Shown here: positions 45,713 through 55,959 of the stretch, in pieces
Layout of the letters: every line of letters begins with the position of its first letter
How positions within the stretch are numbered: the stretch's first letter is position 1
DNA from: Branchiostoma belcheri
Lineage: Eukaryota > Chordata > Leptocardii > Amphioxiformes > Branchiostomatidae
DNA: 64,000 nt
Direction of reading: 5' to 3'
NCBI RefSeq assembly: GCF_001625305.1
Contig: NW_017804187.1
Location: forward strand, 2,089,030 to 2,153,029
Position numbers and translations under genes: made by a program
Notes under the pieces: generated by a model
Database searches by the model: none
Seen by the model: the letters and a program-made list of their open reading frames with translations, nothing else
Told to the model about the DNA's origin: nothing

Positions 45713-48700
45713 ACAATTCAATACACACACATCCTTGATGCTATTTCCGGAGGTTTTGCAAGGGTAACAATACGGGTAAGGGGTGGAGTCTGCCATCTCT
45801 AGTTGCCTTTAGTTGCGAGGAATGCTTTAAGCATGTGACCTGTAGTGTACTGTGTTTTTCAGCTGCACGCCTTTGAACACACGCTATACAAGGACCCTGT
45901 CTGTGCCGGCCGTCGGTGCAGTTCCATCACGTTTCCCATGAAGGAATTTCTCAGCGAGGTCAGTCCGATTGGAACAGATTTTCATCTAGCACGAAAGTTC
46001 ATCTGAGTTGGTAGAATATATAATAAGAAACTTTAAACTGTTATTCAACACAAAGGTTTACATGAGATGATAATTTCATCAGGTTGGTGAATGATTGAAT
46101 AGCAAAGTTCAATCATTCACAACAACATGTTTAACAAGAGCTGACATTTCTATGACTGTCTGTCATCGTACGAGGGGTGATCCAAAAGTTCTCGGCCTCA
46201 CCAAGAAGAAAGAGGTGAAACTCCCATTCTGGGGTATAACTGTATACTATGATGTCTTACATCACTGCACACAAAAATGCAAATTTTTATATTCATTAAT
46301 TAGCACGTGACGCCCCGTGAAAATGGGGCAGGTGAGGGCAAATTCACAAAATGGCCGCAACAGAAGCTCGTGCTGTGATCAAGTGTATCGATAAAAAGTG
46401 ATGTCTCCCAAGGAAGTCCATTAACACATGGTCAATACACTTGGTGATGACTCCCCTTCTCATTAAACTGTAAAGAAGTGGGTTGCCAACGTCAAGCGTG
46501 ACAAGGAGAGCACGAAAGATGAACACAGGTCGAGACGCCCTAAAATCAGCACCACGGACAATCCAGTTGAGGCCATCCATCACATGATAGTAAATGGCAG
46601 ATGTGACACTGTCCAACGTGTAGCAGGTTTATTCGCCTGAGTTGTGGATCAGTTCACAGTGTTTTGTCGAACATCCTGGGGATGAGCAAGCTGTCTGTAC
46701 GGTGGGTGCCTAGAATGTTGTCTGAACATTGGAAGTTAGACAGGCTGGACATTTCAATGAACGAATTCAGTCCATCAAGGCAATTTACTCAAACGATTTG
46801 TCATCCAATATGAGACATGGGTGCACCACTTTCACCCCGAATCAAAACGACAGAGCAAATAATTGATGAAGAACGGGTCCCAGCCCACCAAGCGAGTTTC
46901 ACCCGTTGACAAGGTTTTGGTCTCTGTTTGCTGGGACAGTGAGGGGGTTATCGTTATTGACTATCTGCAAAAGGGTCAGACCATCAATGGGGTGTTCTGT
47001 GCACCAGAATTACGACAGTTGAGGGCAACAATCACAGAGAAAAGGAGAGAAAAGCTCCGAGTCGACGTGCTGACAATGCACCTGTCCACACAGCATAGGG
47101 GTCAGTGGCAGCAGCAAACGAATGTGGCTTTGAAATGTTACCCCACTCTTCCTATTCACCTGACCTAGCACCGTCGGACTTGTACCTGTTTCCTAAACTG
47201 AAGTTTCACTTACGTGGTCAACGTAGTGATGGTGATGATGGCGTCATTGATGTGGTTTAGGCATTTTTAAGGGCTTCAGACGCAATATTCTTCCACAAGG
47301 GAAAGAAAAGCTCGAACATCGCGAGACCAAGTGCAATGAAGTTAGAGGGGACTATGTTAAAAAATAGTGCAAGAAAAATTTTTCTGCCATGACGTTTTTT
47401 GGGAGAGGCCGAGAACTTTTGGATCACCCCTCGTAACTGCCCTTATAAAAATGATAGATGGTCATTGAATCATCAAATATTTAGATTTTACACAGCCAAA
47501 ACACAACCGAAGTAACGCAATGCATTTTTGTCCTAGAAATTTAATAGAAGCCTTAAGACTACTCTATACGTAACGCTTAATTTATTTTGACTGTGTAAAA
47601 ACTTAAACTTATCCAATATCTGCTGACGTCCTTTTTTGTTTGTTTGTTTGTTTGTTTTGTTTGCTTGTTTGTTTGTTTTTAAGGTCCTCGCCTGTTCCCC
47701 GGGGCTCCAACGTTTGGTAGTGAACGGCCTCCAGTGGGAGCAGTGCGGTATATTCCCCTCTTCCCTACCCTTGCTGCCGAACCTCCGCCATCTTGCCCTG
47801 AACTACACCAAGGATTACGACACCAGGACGAGAGCTAGAGGACGCCGGGACAAAGTACCGAGACCGGTGTCGCTGTTACCTGAGTCGCCTTCGCAGATAC
47901 AGATTCTGAAGTTACAGAGCACATATATCATTGAAAAGTTTTTACAGGTAAAAAGTCTGATGTGACAAAGCCTATCTATCATCTTACAACTTAGCCTCTA
48001 CTGACCGATCTTCATCGAACGCGTCGAACTCCCAATTCTATTTCGAACAGTCCTTCCGCCGCCGATTTTGACGGAGTGGCGGGGCTTATTGTGTTCGAAA
48101 TAGAACAAGAGGCGGGGCTTATGGTGGTCGAAATAGAACAGGGGCGGGGCTTGTGGTGTTCGAAATAGAACAGGGGGCGAGGCTTATGGTGTTCGAAATC
48201 GAACAGGGGCGGGGCTTAATAGTGTTCGAAATAAAACAAGGGGCGTGGCTTATGGTGTTCGAAATATAATACGGGGCGGGGCTTCTGGTGTTCGAAGTAG
48301 ACCTGAGGGCGGGGCTTATGGTGTTCGAAATAGAACAAGGGGCGGGGCTTATTGTGTTCGAAATAAAACAGGAGGCGGGGCTTATGGTGTTTGAAATAGA
48401 ACAGGGGGGACTTATACTGTTCGAAATAGAACAAAAGGCGGGGCTTATGGCGTTCGAAATCGAACAAGGGTGGGGCTAATGGTGTTTGAAATAGAACAGG
48501 GGGCGGGGCTTATGGTGTTCGATCAGGAACGTTCTATTTCTACATTCTTGTAGGTCTTGAGTTCAGGAGGACTCCCGTGTTTGAAGACGCTCGTGGTGGT
48601 GACTCGGAACGAACGATACAACCCTTTCTTGCTGTCGGGTTGGGCCGACGTGTTCCGACGATTGCCGACGTTGCGACTCGGGCTGTTCTTTCTTGACGTC

Positions 48701-49189
48701 CACATGACCCCTGAGGAGTTTTGGCCCTTCCTGAGACCTGACCTGCCGGTCACTGACCTGGGATTTTGTACCCCAAGCGTTTTTCCAAGCCTACAGATAG
48801 AAGCTGTGATGAGAATGATACCCGACTTATACAGCTCAACACTCGAGTCGTTCTTTTTGCTCGGGATTTGCGGACTGTTCTGTCAAGAAAGCCTGGTCGA
48901 CATCGTCCGGAAATGCACGAAGCTGGCGAAGCTGGTCGTCGAACCGACGCTTCTAGCCGAGACGGTGGCGAAGATTGCCGAAGCGGGCCGGAGTCGGCTG
49001 AAGACGCTGGTCGTTCAGTGGATGATGGACAGGGTGAAGTCCGATCCGACACGACTGCGCCTGCTCAGTGCAGACGACATTCGAACTTTGAAAGATCACG
49101 TGACCGCGACTCTACAGCAGCCCTCTGAAGTTGCGCTGCACACCAAAATGGCACCAAACTATCGACTTCACGTGGAAAACTTTATATAA
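44030..49189 (+). CDS. F-box protein with leucine-rich C-terminal region
   Basis: Six exons (44030-44370, 44823-44964, 45466-45591, 45863-45958, 47684-47947, 48554-49189) give 534 residues in phase. An F-box-like segment (about 84-116: ISDDGLSRVFTYLDMAGLLS, then CVCKQWYR) follows an N-terminal stretch of low similarity. The rest has irregular leucine-rich motifs (LQRLVVNGLQW, LRHLALNYT, LKTLVVVTR, AKLVVEPTLL), so an FBXL-like adaptor of an SCF ubiquitin ligase is the likely role. LRRs are weak, and no closer family was recognised. Introns hold an RE1-like array, a palindrome fragment, retroelement tails, a mariner and a GC-box minisatellite. Confidence 0.82.
44480..44775 (-). repeat. RE1-like repeat cluster, about 7 cores, in F-box intron 1
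   Basis: Minus-strand cores lie near 44486, 44549, 44618, 44663, 44706, 44729 and 44750; most read TTCAGCACCAAGGACAGG, with TTTCAGCACC and CACTAAGGAAAGG variants. Spacing is irregular (21-70 bases), unlike the neat 43-base array in SLC7. Confidence 0.85.
45165..45370 (-). mobile_element. retroelement tail (GIY-YIG-like) with CTGAGGA hairpin, copy A
   Basis: On the minus strand a decayed coding tail related to the clearer copy at 51790-52037 runs into CTGAGGAAGACCAG-AGTGA-CTGGTTGAAAG (45202-45230). Both strands were checked; only this orientation makes sense. Confidence 0.6.
45630..45711. repeat. TG microsatellite in F-box intron 3
   Basis: A (TG)n run with one T interruption begins 38 bases after exon 3. 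Confidence 0.95.
46171..47433 (+). mobile_element. degraded mariner transposon in F-box intron 4
   Basis: Inverted ends CGAGGGGTGATCCAAAAGTT and AACTTTTGGATCACCCCTCG are flanked by TA, and 1,263 bases between outer ends fit a mariner. A transposase start (MAATEARAVIK) lies at 46351 and a C-terminal block (SYSPDLAPSDLYLFPKLKFH) near 47140-47210. The frame between is broken by several stops and frameshifts, so the element is dead. The ends are still well matched. Confidence 0.9.
48066..48525 (+). repeat. 33-bp GC-box minisatellite, about 14 units, in F-box intron 5
   Basis: The unit is GGGGCGGGGCTTATGGTG followed by TTCGAAATAGAACAA. Because 33 is a multiple of three, open frames run through it on both strands. 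Most units have a perfect GGGCGGGGC. Confidence 0.95.
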
Positions 49190-49274
49190 AAGTTCACTCC
49201 AAGAAAACTTGCCTTGAAAGATTCCTGTGTGATTAGTTGCGTTTTAATACTAGTTAAAGAACTTTGCCAAGAAG

Positions 49275-49445
<171 letters not shown>

Positions 49446-49724
49446 CATGCGTGCGTGAACATCTTAAAGTTTCTGTTATAATGTAGCAAACTAGCCGGGA
49501 GCTAGTGAAACGTAACAATTTAGCCTCCTAGTATCTGCTTGGAGATTAATTAATCTAACTGCACAGAAGTAGTCCGACCAGTCTGTGTTGACTTTTGACC
49601 TCATCTAACTGCCGACAGAGAGATGTATTTTATGAAGGAATGGCTTAAATAACAGTTTGAGATGTGTTTTATGACTGAATGGCTCGAATAACACTTTGAA
49701 ATTCGAGGTAGAACAACCAATAGC

Positions 49725-49934
49725 ATGGCGGAGTCGAATTTTGGGAACTGTTTGCAGTTGTTAAGTTTCGTAGTAGTGTCGGTGACTTGTCTTGTGTCTG
49801 TTGTACCGGCCGGCGCTGACAGGGAGTTCGGGGAGGCCAGAGGTCGTCTGAGGATAGCCGAGTTTCACCTGAGGAAGTTCGGAAGGGCAACCATGGAGGA
49901 GCCGGCGGAAGTTCAAGTTATTATCAAGGTTTGT

Positions 49935-49981
<47 letters not shown>

Positions 49982-49995
49982 TATATGAGTGCGTG

Positions 49996-50048
<53 letters not shown>

Positions 50049-52402
50049 CTGTGTGTGCCTGTTTGTCTGCCTGTATGTCTGTCTGTCTGTGTGTGTGTGA
50101 GGGGGTGAAGTCTGCCATCTCTGACACATATTTCCCCTTACAGCTAATCCGTAGATATGACATCTTGCTGTTGTTAGGGATCATGGACATCACAGGAAAG
50201 GCTATCTACGAGCTCTTCGACAAGATCACCATGTGAGCTGCAGCGTCATTCATACATAATGTTTACCTTCTCCCGGTCTAACCTAACAAACTACTGCTCT
50301 CGGCTATGTTTGTAGTTACATGTTTAAAGTTAAAACTTTCGATCAAACACAATAAAGTTCTTTCGACCAGTTACTCTGGTCTTCCTCAGTAGACTGACCC
50401 AGTGAGGTCTGTCACGTGGCTTCTTTGAAGTGTGACGTCAACATCTTGTAGACGATGTCGGCCCCGTCGCGGTTGAGTGAGGGGTGAAGGGCCCTGATGT
50501 AAATATCCTCTTTCACCCCTCACAGGAATATTGGACATTGCATAAGACTATATCCTGTTAAGTTTATATTTTCATATTTCAAGTGATATGGGTGAAGACG
50601 AAGACTACGGAATTATCGTCAGCAAGAGGGTTGGGATCGTGCCGAGAGAGCAGTTCGCAGTCATATACAGGTACAAAGGATCTCAATTCATGAAATAAAG
50701 GTGATATCACACTTGAAGTCACTTAAAGTAATGTTTACTCCATATATATAAAACCTTAGATATGTAGGACTCGCTCCGCAAAAAGTGCTTATTTTTCTGA
50801 GCTGGATGGCATTAGATATGTAGTAATTGGTACGTGCCGTTTTCGACTCACTGTACATTTGGTCTAGCCTCTACCAGGCTTTGGGAGGCGGATGGAAGGT
50901 ATAGAAATTGGCCAAATGGAGAGATAACATGCCAGGGGAATTGGTCCGCTAAAGGAGTACAGTTTGCCACTCTAGCGGACCAACTCCCCTGGCATGTCAT
51001 CTCTCTATTTGGCCAATTTATACTCCTCCCAGCCGCCTCCCGAAGCCTGGTAGGCTACATCTGGTCAATTTATACTATTTAACAAGAGATAAAGTCTTAT
51101 AAACGATATTTTTCTCTCATTATCAGGGTTGACAAAGGCGTGGTCATGACGGATTCCTATTATTACGAACTCGGGGGAGACGCCAGGGTCTTCGACAGAG
51201 CGCCATTCATTGTGAGGTTTTCGTTGCAGCAACTTGGTACGTAAAAATAGAATATATCAACGATCTTCAGTCACACAGGTCATGTACGATATAGTATACA
51301 GACGTAGAAGAACAAGAAACGTTGTGTTTGGGGGCCCCTTGCATGCATGATGTGTCAGCCTACCTTACAGCATTCGTAATTGGGTTCTGTATATTCTTTT
51401 TTTCAGATCAGGCATCGTGCGAAGAAGAAAGTTGTCACAACAAGGAATTGCCAGGTACGTACTTTTGTGACCACACATTACTCGTACATCTTACCTCATT
51501 TTGATTGGAATTATACTTATATTATTGATTGATTATTTCAGTGCTAGATGACATTGCCCTGGTAGCTGTCCACCCCTCAGCCACCGACACGGCACGGGAG
51601 TTAGACCGTCTGGCGGACGTGTATACTGACGTATGCGCAAGGTGGAATATACAGGTCTGTTTGTTTGTTTGTTTGTTTGTTTGTTTGTTTGTTTGTCCGC
51701 CACCAACACGGCGCGGGAGATAGACCGTCTGGTGGACGTGTATACTGACGTATGCGCAAGGTGGAATATACAGGTCTGTTTAAAGTTACATTTTACAACT
51801 TTCGATCCAACACAAAGTTATCTCACCTAGAGCACTCGACCAGTCACTCTGGTCTTCCTCAGTAGACTGACCCAGTGAGGCTTGCCACGTGGCTTCTTTG
51901 AAGTGTGACGTCAACACTGGGTCAAGGGTATCTGGTAGATGATGTCGGCCCCCGTTGCGGTTGAGTGAAGGGTGATGGGCCCTGATGTAAATAGCCTCTT
52001 TCACCCCTCTCAGGAAATAGTCTTGTTCGGTGGCCAATATTCTTACAGTGTCCAGTGAAACAAAATGTCCAGGTGACTCGATGTAGAGCTGGTTGAATAT
52101 ATATCATATCATAATGCATATATCATTGTTTTCCACAGAACGTTTTGTTTGCAGGAAATTTCAGGGCAGGGTGCGACTACGTCACAGGGAAACAACTGAA
52201 GGCATCGCGCCTGCGCGCCAACTCGAAATTCCATTGGCCAATCGGGGATGACGTAGATACAACTCTTGCCAAATTAGGCTGTGCTTATGACAGGTAAAAA
52301 CTATTCTTAAAAGTGGTTTTCGCCGATTTTTAAGTTAAGGATTCGTTAAAACGTATAGGTAACCAGTTTCTCTCACTTTCTTTTACTCACTCTTTGTGAG
52401 CT

Positions 52403-52472
<70 letters not shown>

Positions 52473-52568
52473 TGTGTGTGTGTGTGTGTGTGTGTTTGCG
52501 TGTTTGTGTGTGTGAGAGTATTTGTGTGTGTGTGTTTGTGTGTGCTTGTCTGTGTGCGTGTCTGTGTG

Positions 52569-52607
<39 letters not shown>

Positions 52608-54454
52608 CTGTGTGTCTGTGTGTGTGTGTGTGTGTGTGTGTCTGCGTGCATGTGTATGCCCGTGTTTCTTCACTGTAGTTCCTATATGTTCCACCAGGGT
52701 GCGCTTACCATTTACCGCCTGCTATCTCTGATTGCTTGTAAAATACGTTATCAAGGCCATTTCTGTGTAAAAGAAAAAACTATCGATGACACAATTCATT
52801 GCAAGCTTCCTATAAATTGTACAGTGCAAGTTCTGACTCTCTTGTTTCTCCTTTCACACTAAGGTTTGTGTTGGCCGGGCAGGATTTGAAGCGGGCCTTC
52901 ATCCCGGAGAGCGGCAAGATCTTTGAATACGACTCGGCGTACGATCTAGACAGAGACTTGGTGATCATCTCCTTGCTTTAATCAACTTAAAATCACTTGA
53001 ATGTTAGCCTCCTTCCTTTAATACGACGCGGCTAGGCAAATTTCTGTCTCGTCAACGGTCGTTGCTATTTGAAACGAACGGTCGGAGCCATATCCGAACG
53101 TAGCATAACTTCTTCGAGGGGCAAAAACATTTAAACCTTATAAAAAGCATCATTTCAATTTCAAATGCACGACATCGCGAATAATTGTCAAGATATTAAT
53201 GAAAGAAAATACATTTTTTATCGCAATTAATTATTGTTCGGAACTTTTTATCTTATTTATTGTAAGAATAAAATATTTGGGCATGTCTGTGTTTAGGTGG
53301 AGGATCTCAGTGACCACTATCCAATAGAGATACAGATTCAGCCGGCTGGAAGCCTGAAAAGTGAGTCATTTTAGGTAGTCATTTTCACCTGAGTGTAGTG
53401 AAGAAATAGGTGTAGAGTAAGTATATGAACACAGCATTGCGGCCTGCATGTGGTTCAAACCCATAACCTTTTGATTCTAAGCCGACAACCCTAACTAGAA
53501 GGTGTTCGTCATAAATTAGCAACACCTCATATTGTATTCTAGTGTTCCTTTTAAGTTTTTATATTTGTTTATATTTGCTCTTGATAAGAGTGCTTTTATG
53601 AGCACTTTGCTTTAAATTTTCTCAATTTTGTTTAAACAACTATGAATAAGAAAAACACAAACACAAGACCATCTTGCCACCATCTAATTCTTCTTCCGTC
53701 AGACCACTGGAACCTGAGAGGAGTAGAGAGTGAACAGTCGCTGAAGCTGTTCGACGCTCGAGCCTCCGTCCCTCGCCCGGCAGACTTGGTCACGACTTTT
53801 TCACAAACTTTTGAGGACTATCGTGTAAGTCAACTGACAACATTTCATTCCTTCCGAAAATATATATATAAATAATAAATGGATAAATTTCAAAGCCTTA
53901 TGATGATAATCATAACTTTTGTAACCAAAATTATGGAAAAGTAATCGACTGGACAAAAGTCGTTCAAAGCCATTCAAAAAGTTTCTCAGTGTTCCTAATT
54001 TTGTTCCCATTTTATGTTGTATCGTTTCTCGTTCACTGGCCACCCTTGGTAATCAGCAAAGAACAGCTGTAGGGGCAAGCCAGTTGTCTTAAGATGCGAT
54101 AAATGAATGAATAAATAAGACTGGACTCAAACAGTTGAAAATTTGGGTATTCACAGTTTTTTGTATGGTTCAGACCTGTTTCAGATACTGAAGTGTGTTT
54201 TACATTCTCAGGTTGAAACGCTGTACACGAAGACCGGCGACCTCCGCAAGATTCTCGCAGCAAAATTCTTCCCGGACGGTTCCAAACTTCAGAAGGAGAT
54301 AAAAGACCTGAAGATCGTTCTGCACTTCTTGTCTCCAGACATTCTGCCGAGGTTTAAGAAAGCTTTCGGGGAGGAGGATAAGAACTTGACCTTGACTTTG
54401 GTGTGCGATGTTATTGAAGGTGGCTGTGAGATTAGTATATCGACACCTATGTAG
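49725..54454 (+). CDS. DNase I-like secreted protein with altered active site
   Basis: Eleven exons (49725-49928, 50144-50232, 50584-50670, 51127-51236, 51407-51454, 51542-51654, 52139-52293, 52864-52960, 53297-53360, 53703-53824, 54212-54454) give 443 residues. A signal peptide (1 to about 31) precedes a DNase I fold: [39 protein letters not shown] and SDHYPIEI follow in family order. By alignment from memory to bovine DNase I, E78, H134, D212, D251 and H252 are kept (E120, H190, D268, D307, H308), as is the C173-C209 pair. N7, E39, D168 and N170 become H48, G80, N224 and R226. The exon 1 donor GTTTGT is weak. The last 120 residues are an extension not seen in DNase I; its sequence is not recognised. 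It is probably extracellular and possibly inactive. Confidence 0.87.
49931..50100. repeat. TG microsatellite in DNase-like intron 1
   Basis: (TG)n begins right after the weak donor of exon 1 and runs with interruptions to about 50100. Confidence 0.95.
50320..50525 (-). mobile_element. retroelement tail with CTGAGGA hairpin, copy B
   Basis: The minus strand has CTGAGGAAGACCAG-AGTAA-CTGGTCGAAAG at 50389-50361, preceded by a decayed coding tail like copies A and C. It lies in intron 2 of the DNase-like gene. Confidence 0.6.
50874..51057. mobile_element. palindromic MITE family 1 in DNase-like intron 3
   Basis: TAGCCTCTACCAGGCTTTGG is mirrored by CGAAGCCTGGTAGGCTA. AGATAACATGCCAGGGG and CCCCTGGCATGTCATCT form the inner arms. 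The centre is short, so this is close to a perfect palindrome. Confidence 0.85.
51697..51774 (+). pseudogene. partial copy of DNase-like exon 6 (3' part plus donor)
   Basis: The last 25 codons of exon 6 (A-T-D-T-A-R-E to R-W-N-I-Q) recur 43 bases after the exon, with the same GTCTGT donor. Changes are few (D to N, L to I, A to V). A (GTTT)n run separates the exon and its copy. It starts mid-exon, with no acceptor. Confidence 0.9.
51785..52037 (-). mobile_element. retroelement tail with GIY-YIG-like end, copy C
   Basis: An 83-codon minus-strand frame reads [20 protein letters not shown] and then [14 protein letters not shown]. This resembles the end of a GIY-YIG endonuclease as found at the C-terminus of Penelope-like retroelements. 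The hairpin CTGAGGAAGACCAG-AGTGA-CTGGTCGA follows (51862-51833). Family assignment is by recall of the motif only. Confidence 0.6.
52404..52650. repeat. long TG microsatellite in DNase-like intron 7
   Basis: About 250 bases of (TG)n have CG, TT and GAGA interruptions. Confidence 0.95.
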
Positions 54455-55085
54455 GCATTGGGACTGAGATATCTTTGTTTGTTTGCTTGTCTGTTTGTTT
54501 GTTTAGGATCTCTATAGCTATTAGTGTGAATTTTACACTATTCTTCCTGAAGTCCGTAGTGAATCATCAGAGTAGTGTTTGGACCATCGCACACAGGGCA
54601 TGCCCCTACTCTTTTTCGAAAGGCCTTAAGGTGCGGTCTGTTCTTGAACGTGCGTGGGGTGTGGCTCTCCTCAAGCACGAAACCTCCATTTAGCGTCCTA
54701 TCCGAGGGACGTCCCTAACCGAAGCTATGTACTCATTTACACCTGAGTGAAGTGAAGAAAGTCGTGTAAAGTGTCTTTCCCAATGGCAAATTCAAGATCG
54801 GTGACATGGCAGGGTTCGAACCTGGGACCTCAAGCTTTTTCTTGCAAGTTGAACACACCATTGCAGCATTAATTGGGATTGACAGACTTCAAGTCAACCT
54901 TACACACAGACACTTTCCTCAGAAAAGACGCTGGAGACTCACACCGTTCCAACAACTTTATTCAAGCCCATCTGCAAAGTTTTTTCGTCTGGCATGGCAA
55001 AGATTCTCCATTTTCAGGCTCTTAGTGACACCTATGGTAATGGAGAGGCTATGGGAAAAGTTTAAAACAACATATCCCCAATATG
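54455..55085 (-). repeat. intergenic with tRNA-like SINE (about 54585-54840)
   Basis: On the minus strand GAGGTCCCAGGTTCGAACCC resembles a pol III B box. It is followed by GGGAAAGACACTTTACACGA and TCACTCAGGTGTAAATGAG, then a tail with GGACGTCCCTCGGATAGG. This looks like a tRNA-derived SINE. No gene is seen here. Confidence 0.5.
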
Positions 55086-55087
55086 AA

Positions 55088-55285
55088 AAAACTTAAACTG
55101 TTCTCCAACTCAAAATTTGACTCACCAGAAATTTTCGACTGAATCACTCAGTCTTCCTCAGCTATCTGACCCAAATGCTGTGGACACGTGATTTTTCCCA
55201 CGTGGGACGTCAGCAAAGGGTCAAAGGTTGTCTGAAGTCATATCGCCCCCCGTCCCGGTTGAGCGATGGTTAAAGTGCCCCAACA
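55088..55285 (-). mobile_element. retroelement tail with CTGAGGA hairpin, copy D
   Basis: The minus strand reads GCTGAGGAAGACTGA-GTGA-TTCAGTCGAAA (55161-55133). The stem differs from copies A-C but pairs perfectly. Upstream on that strand is a decayed tail with HHRST-type codons. The rest to 55959 shows no gene. Confidence 0.6.
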
Positions 55286-55959
55286 TATCCCCAACTACAC
55301 ATACAATCATGAACTTTAATATATTTCTTCAGAGTTACTGGATGCGGGTAAAGCTCAGACTTTACTATTACTTCATTATTGTCTGTACTATTGTCTTATA
55401 ATATATAAGATACTTTTAAACACTATTGCAACATTAAGTATGGTTCCTTTTGAAACCTTGGGAACATACTCAGCTACCTGAGTCAAGTCACAGTCACATC
55501 ACTGTCAGCATCACATCTGAGACATTACAACTGTAACACTGAACAGTCAAGCCATTTAAGTGTATAACCATTATTCATAACATCCAAAATAGAAATAAAA
55601 CTAAAAGAACATTGCACTTTCTCATCCCAGCTGTAAGTTAAACACTTTTTATCACTCCGGTTTATTGCCTTTCCTGTCTTTTTCACAGATGCCTAACAAC
55701 TTGTATTGCCTGACATTAAAGACGTTAAAAAGTCTAGAATCTTCCATAGGAGCCAGACTGTTGTTCTATAATATTCATATTTGACAATTATTGTGGTTTA
55801 TTGTGGTTCAGCTATCAATACAGCAATTCTACATACTTGTGGTATATAACACTGTACAAATTGCACCAGAATACATCGATAAGACATTAATGATAGCCAT
55901 GGTCTACAAAAATACTGACCAAACTATTTATACAATTTTCTATATTGGACAATTTCGGG

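Noticed and set aside
46344..46616. 90-codon minus-strand open frame
   Set aside because: It is the antisense of the degraded mariner transposase.
48216..48479. Repeated open frames on both strands (FEHHKPRP and VFEIEQ-type)
   Set aside because: The 33-base unit is a multiple of three, so stop-free frames are expected; it is an intron array.
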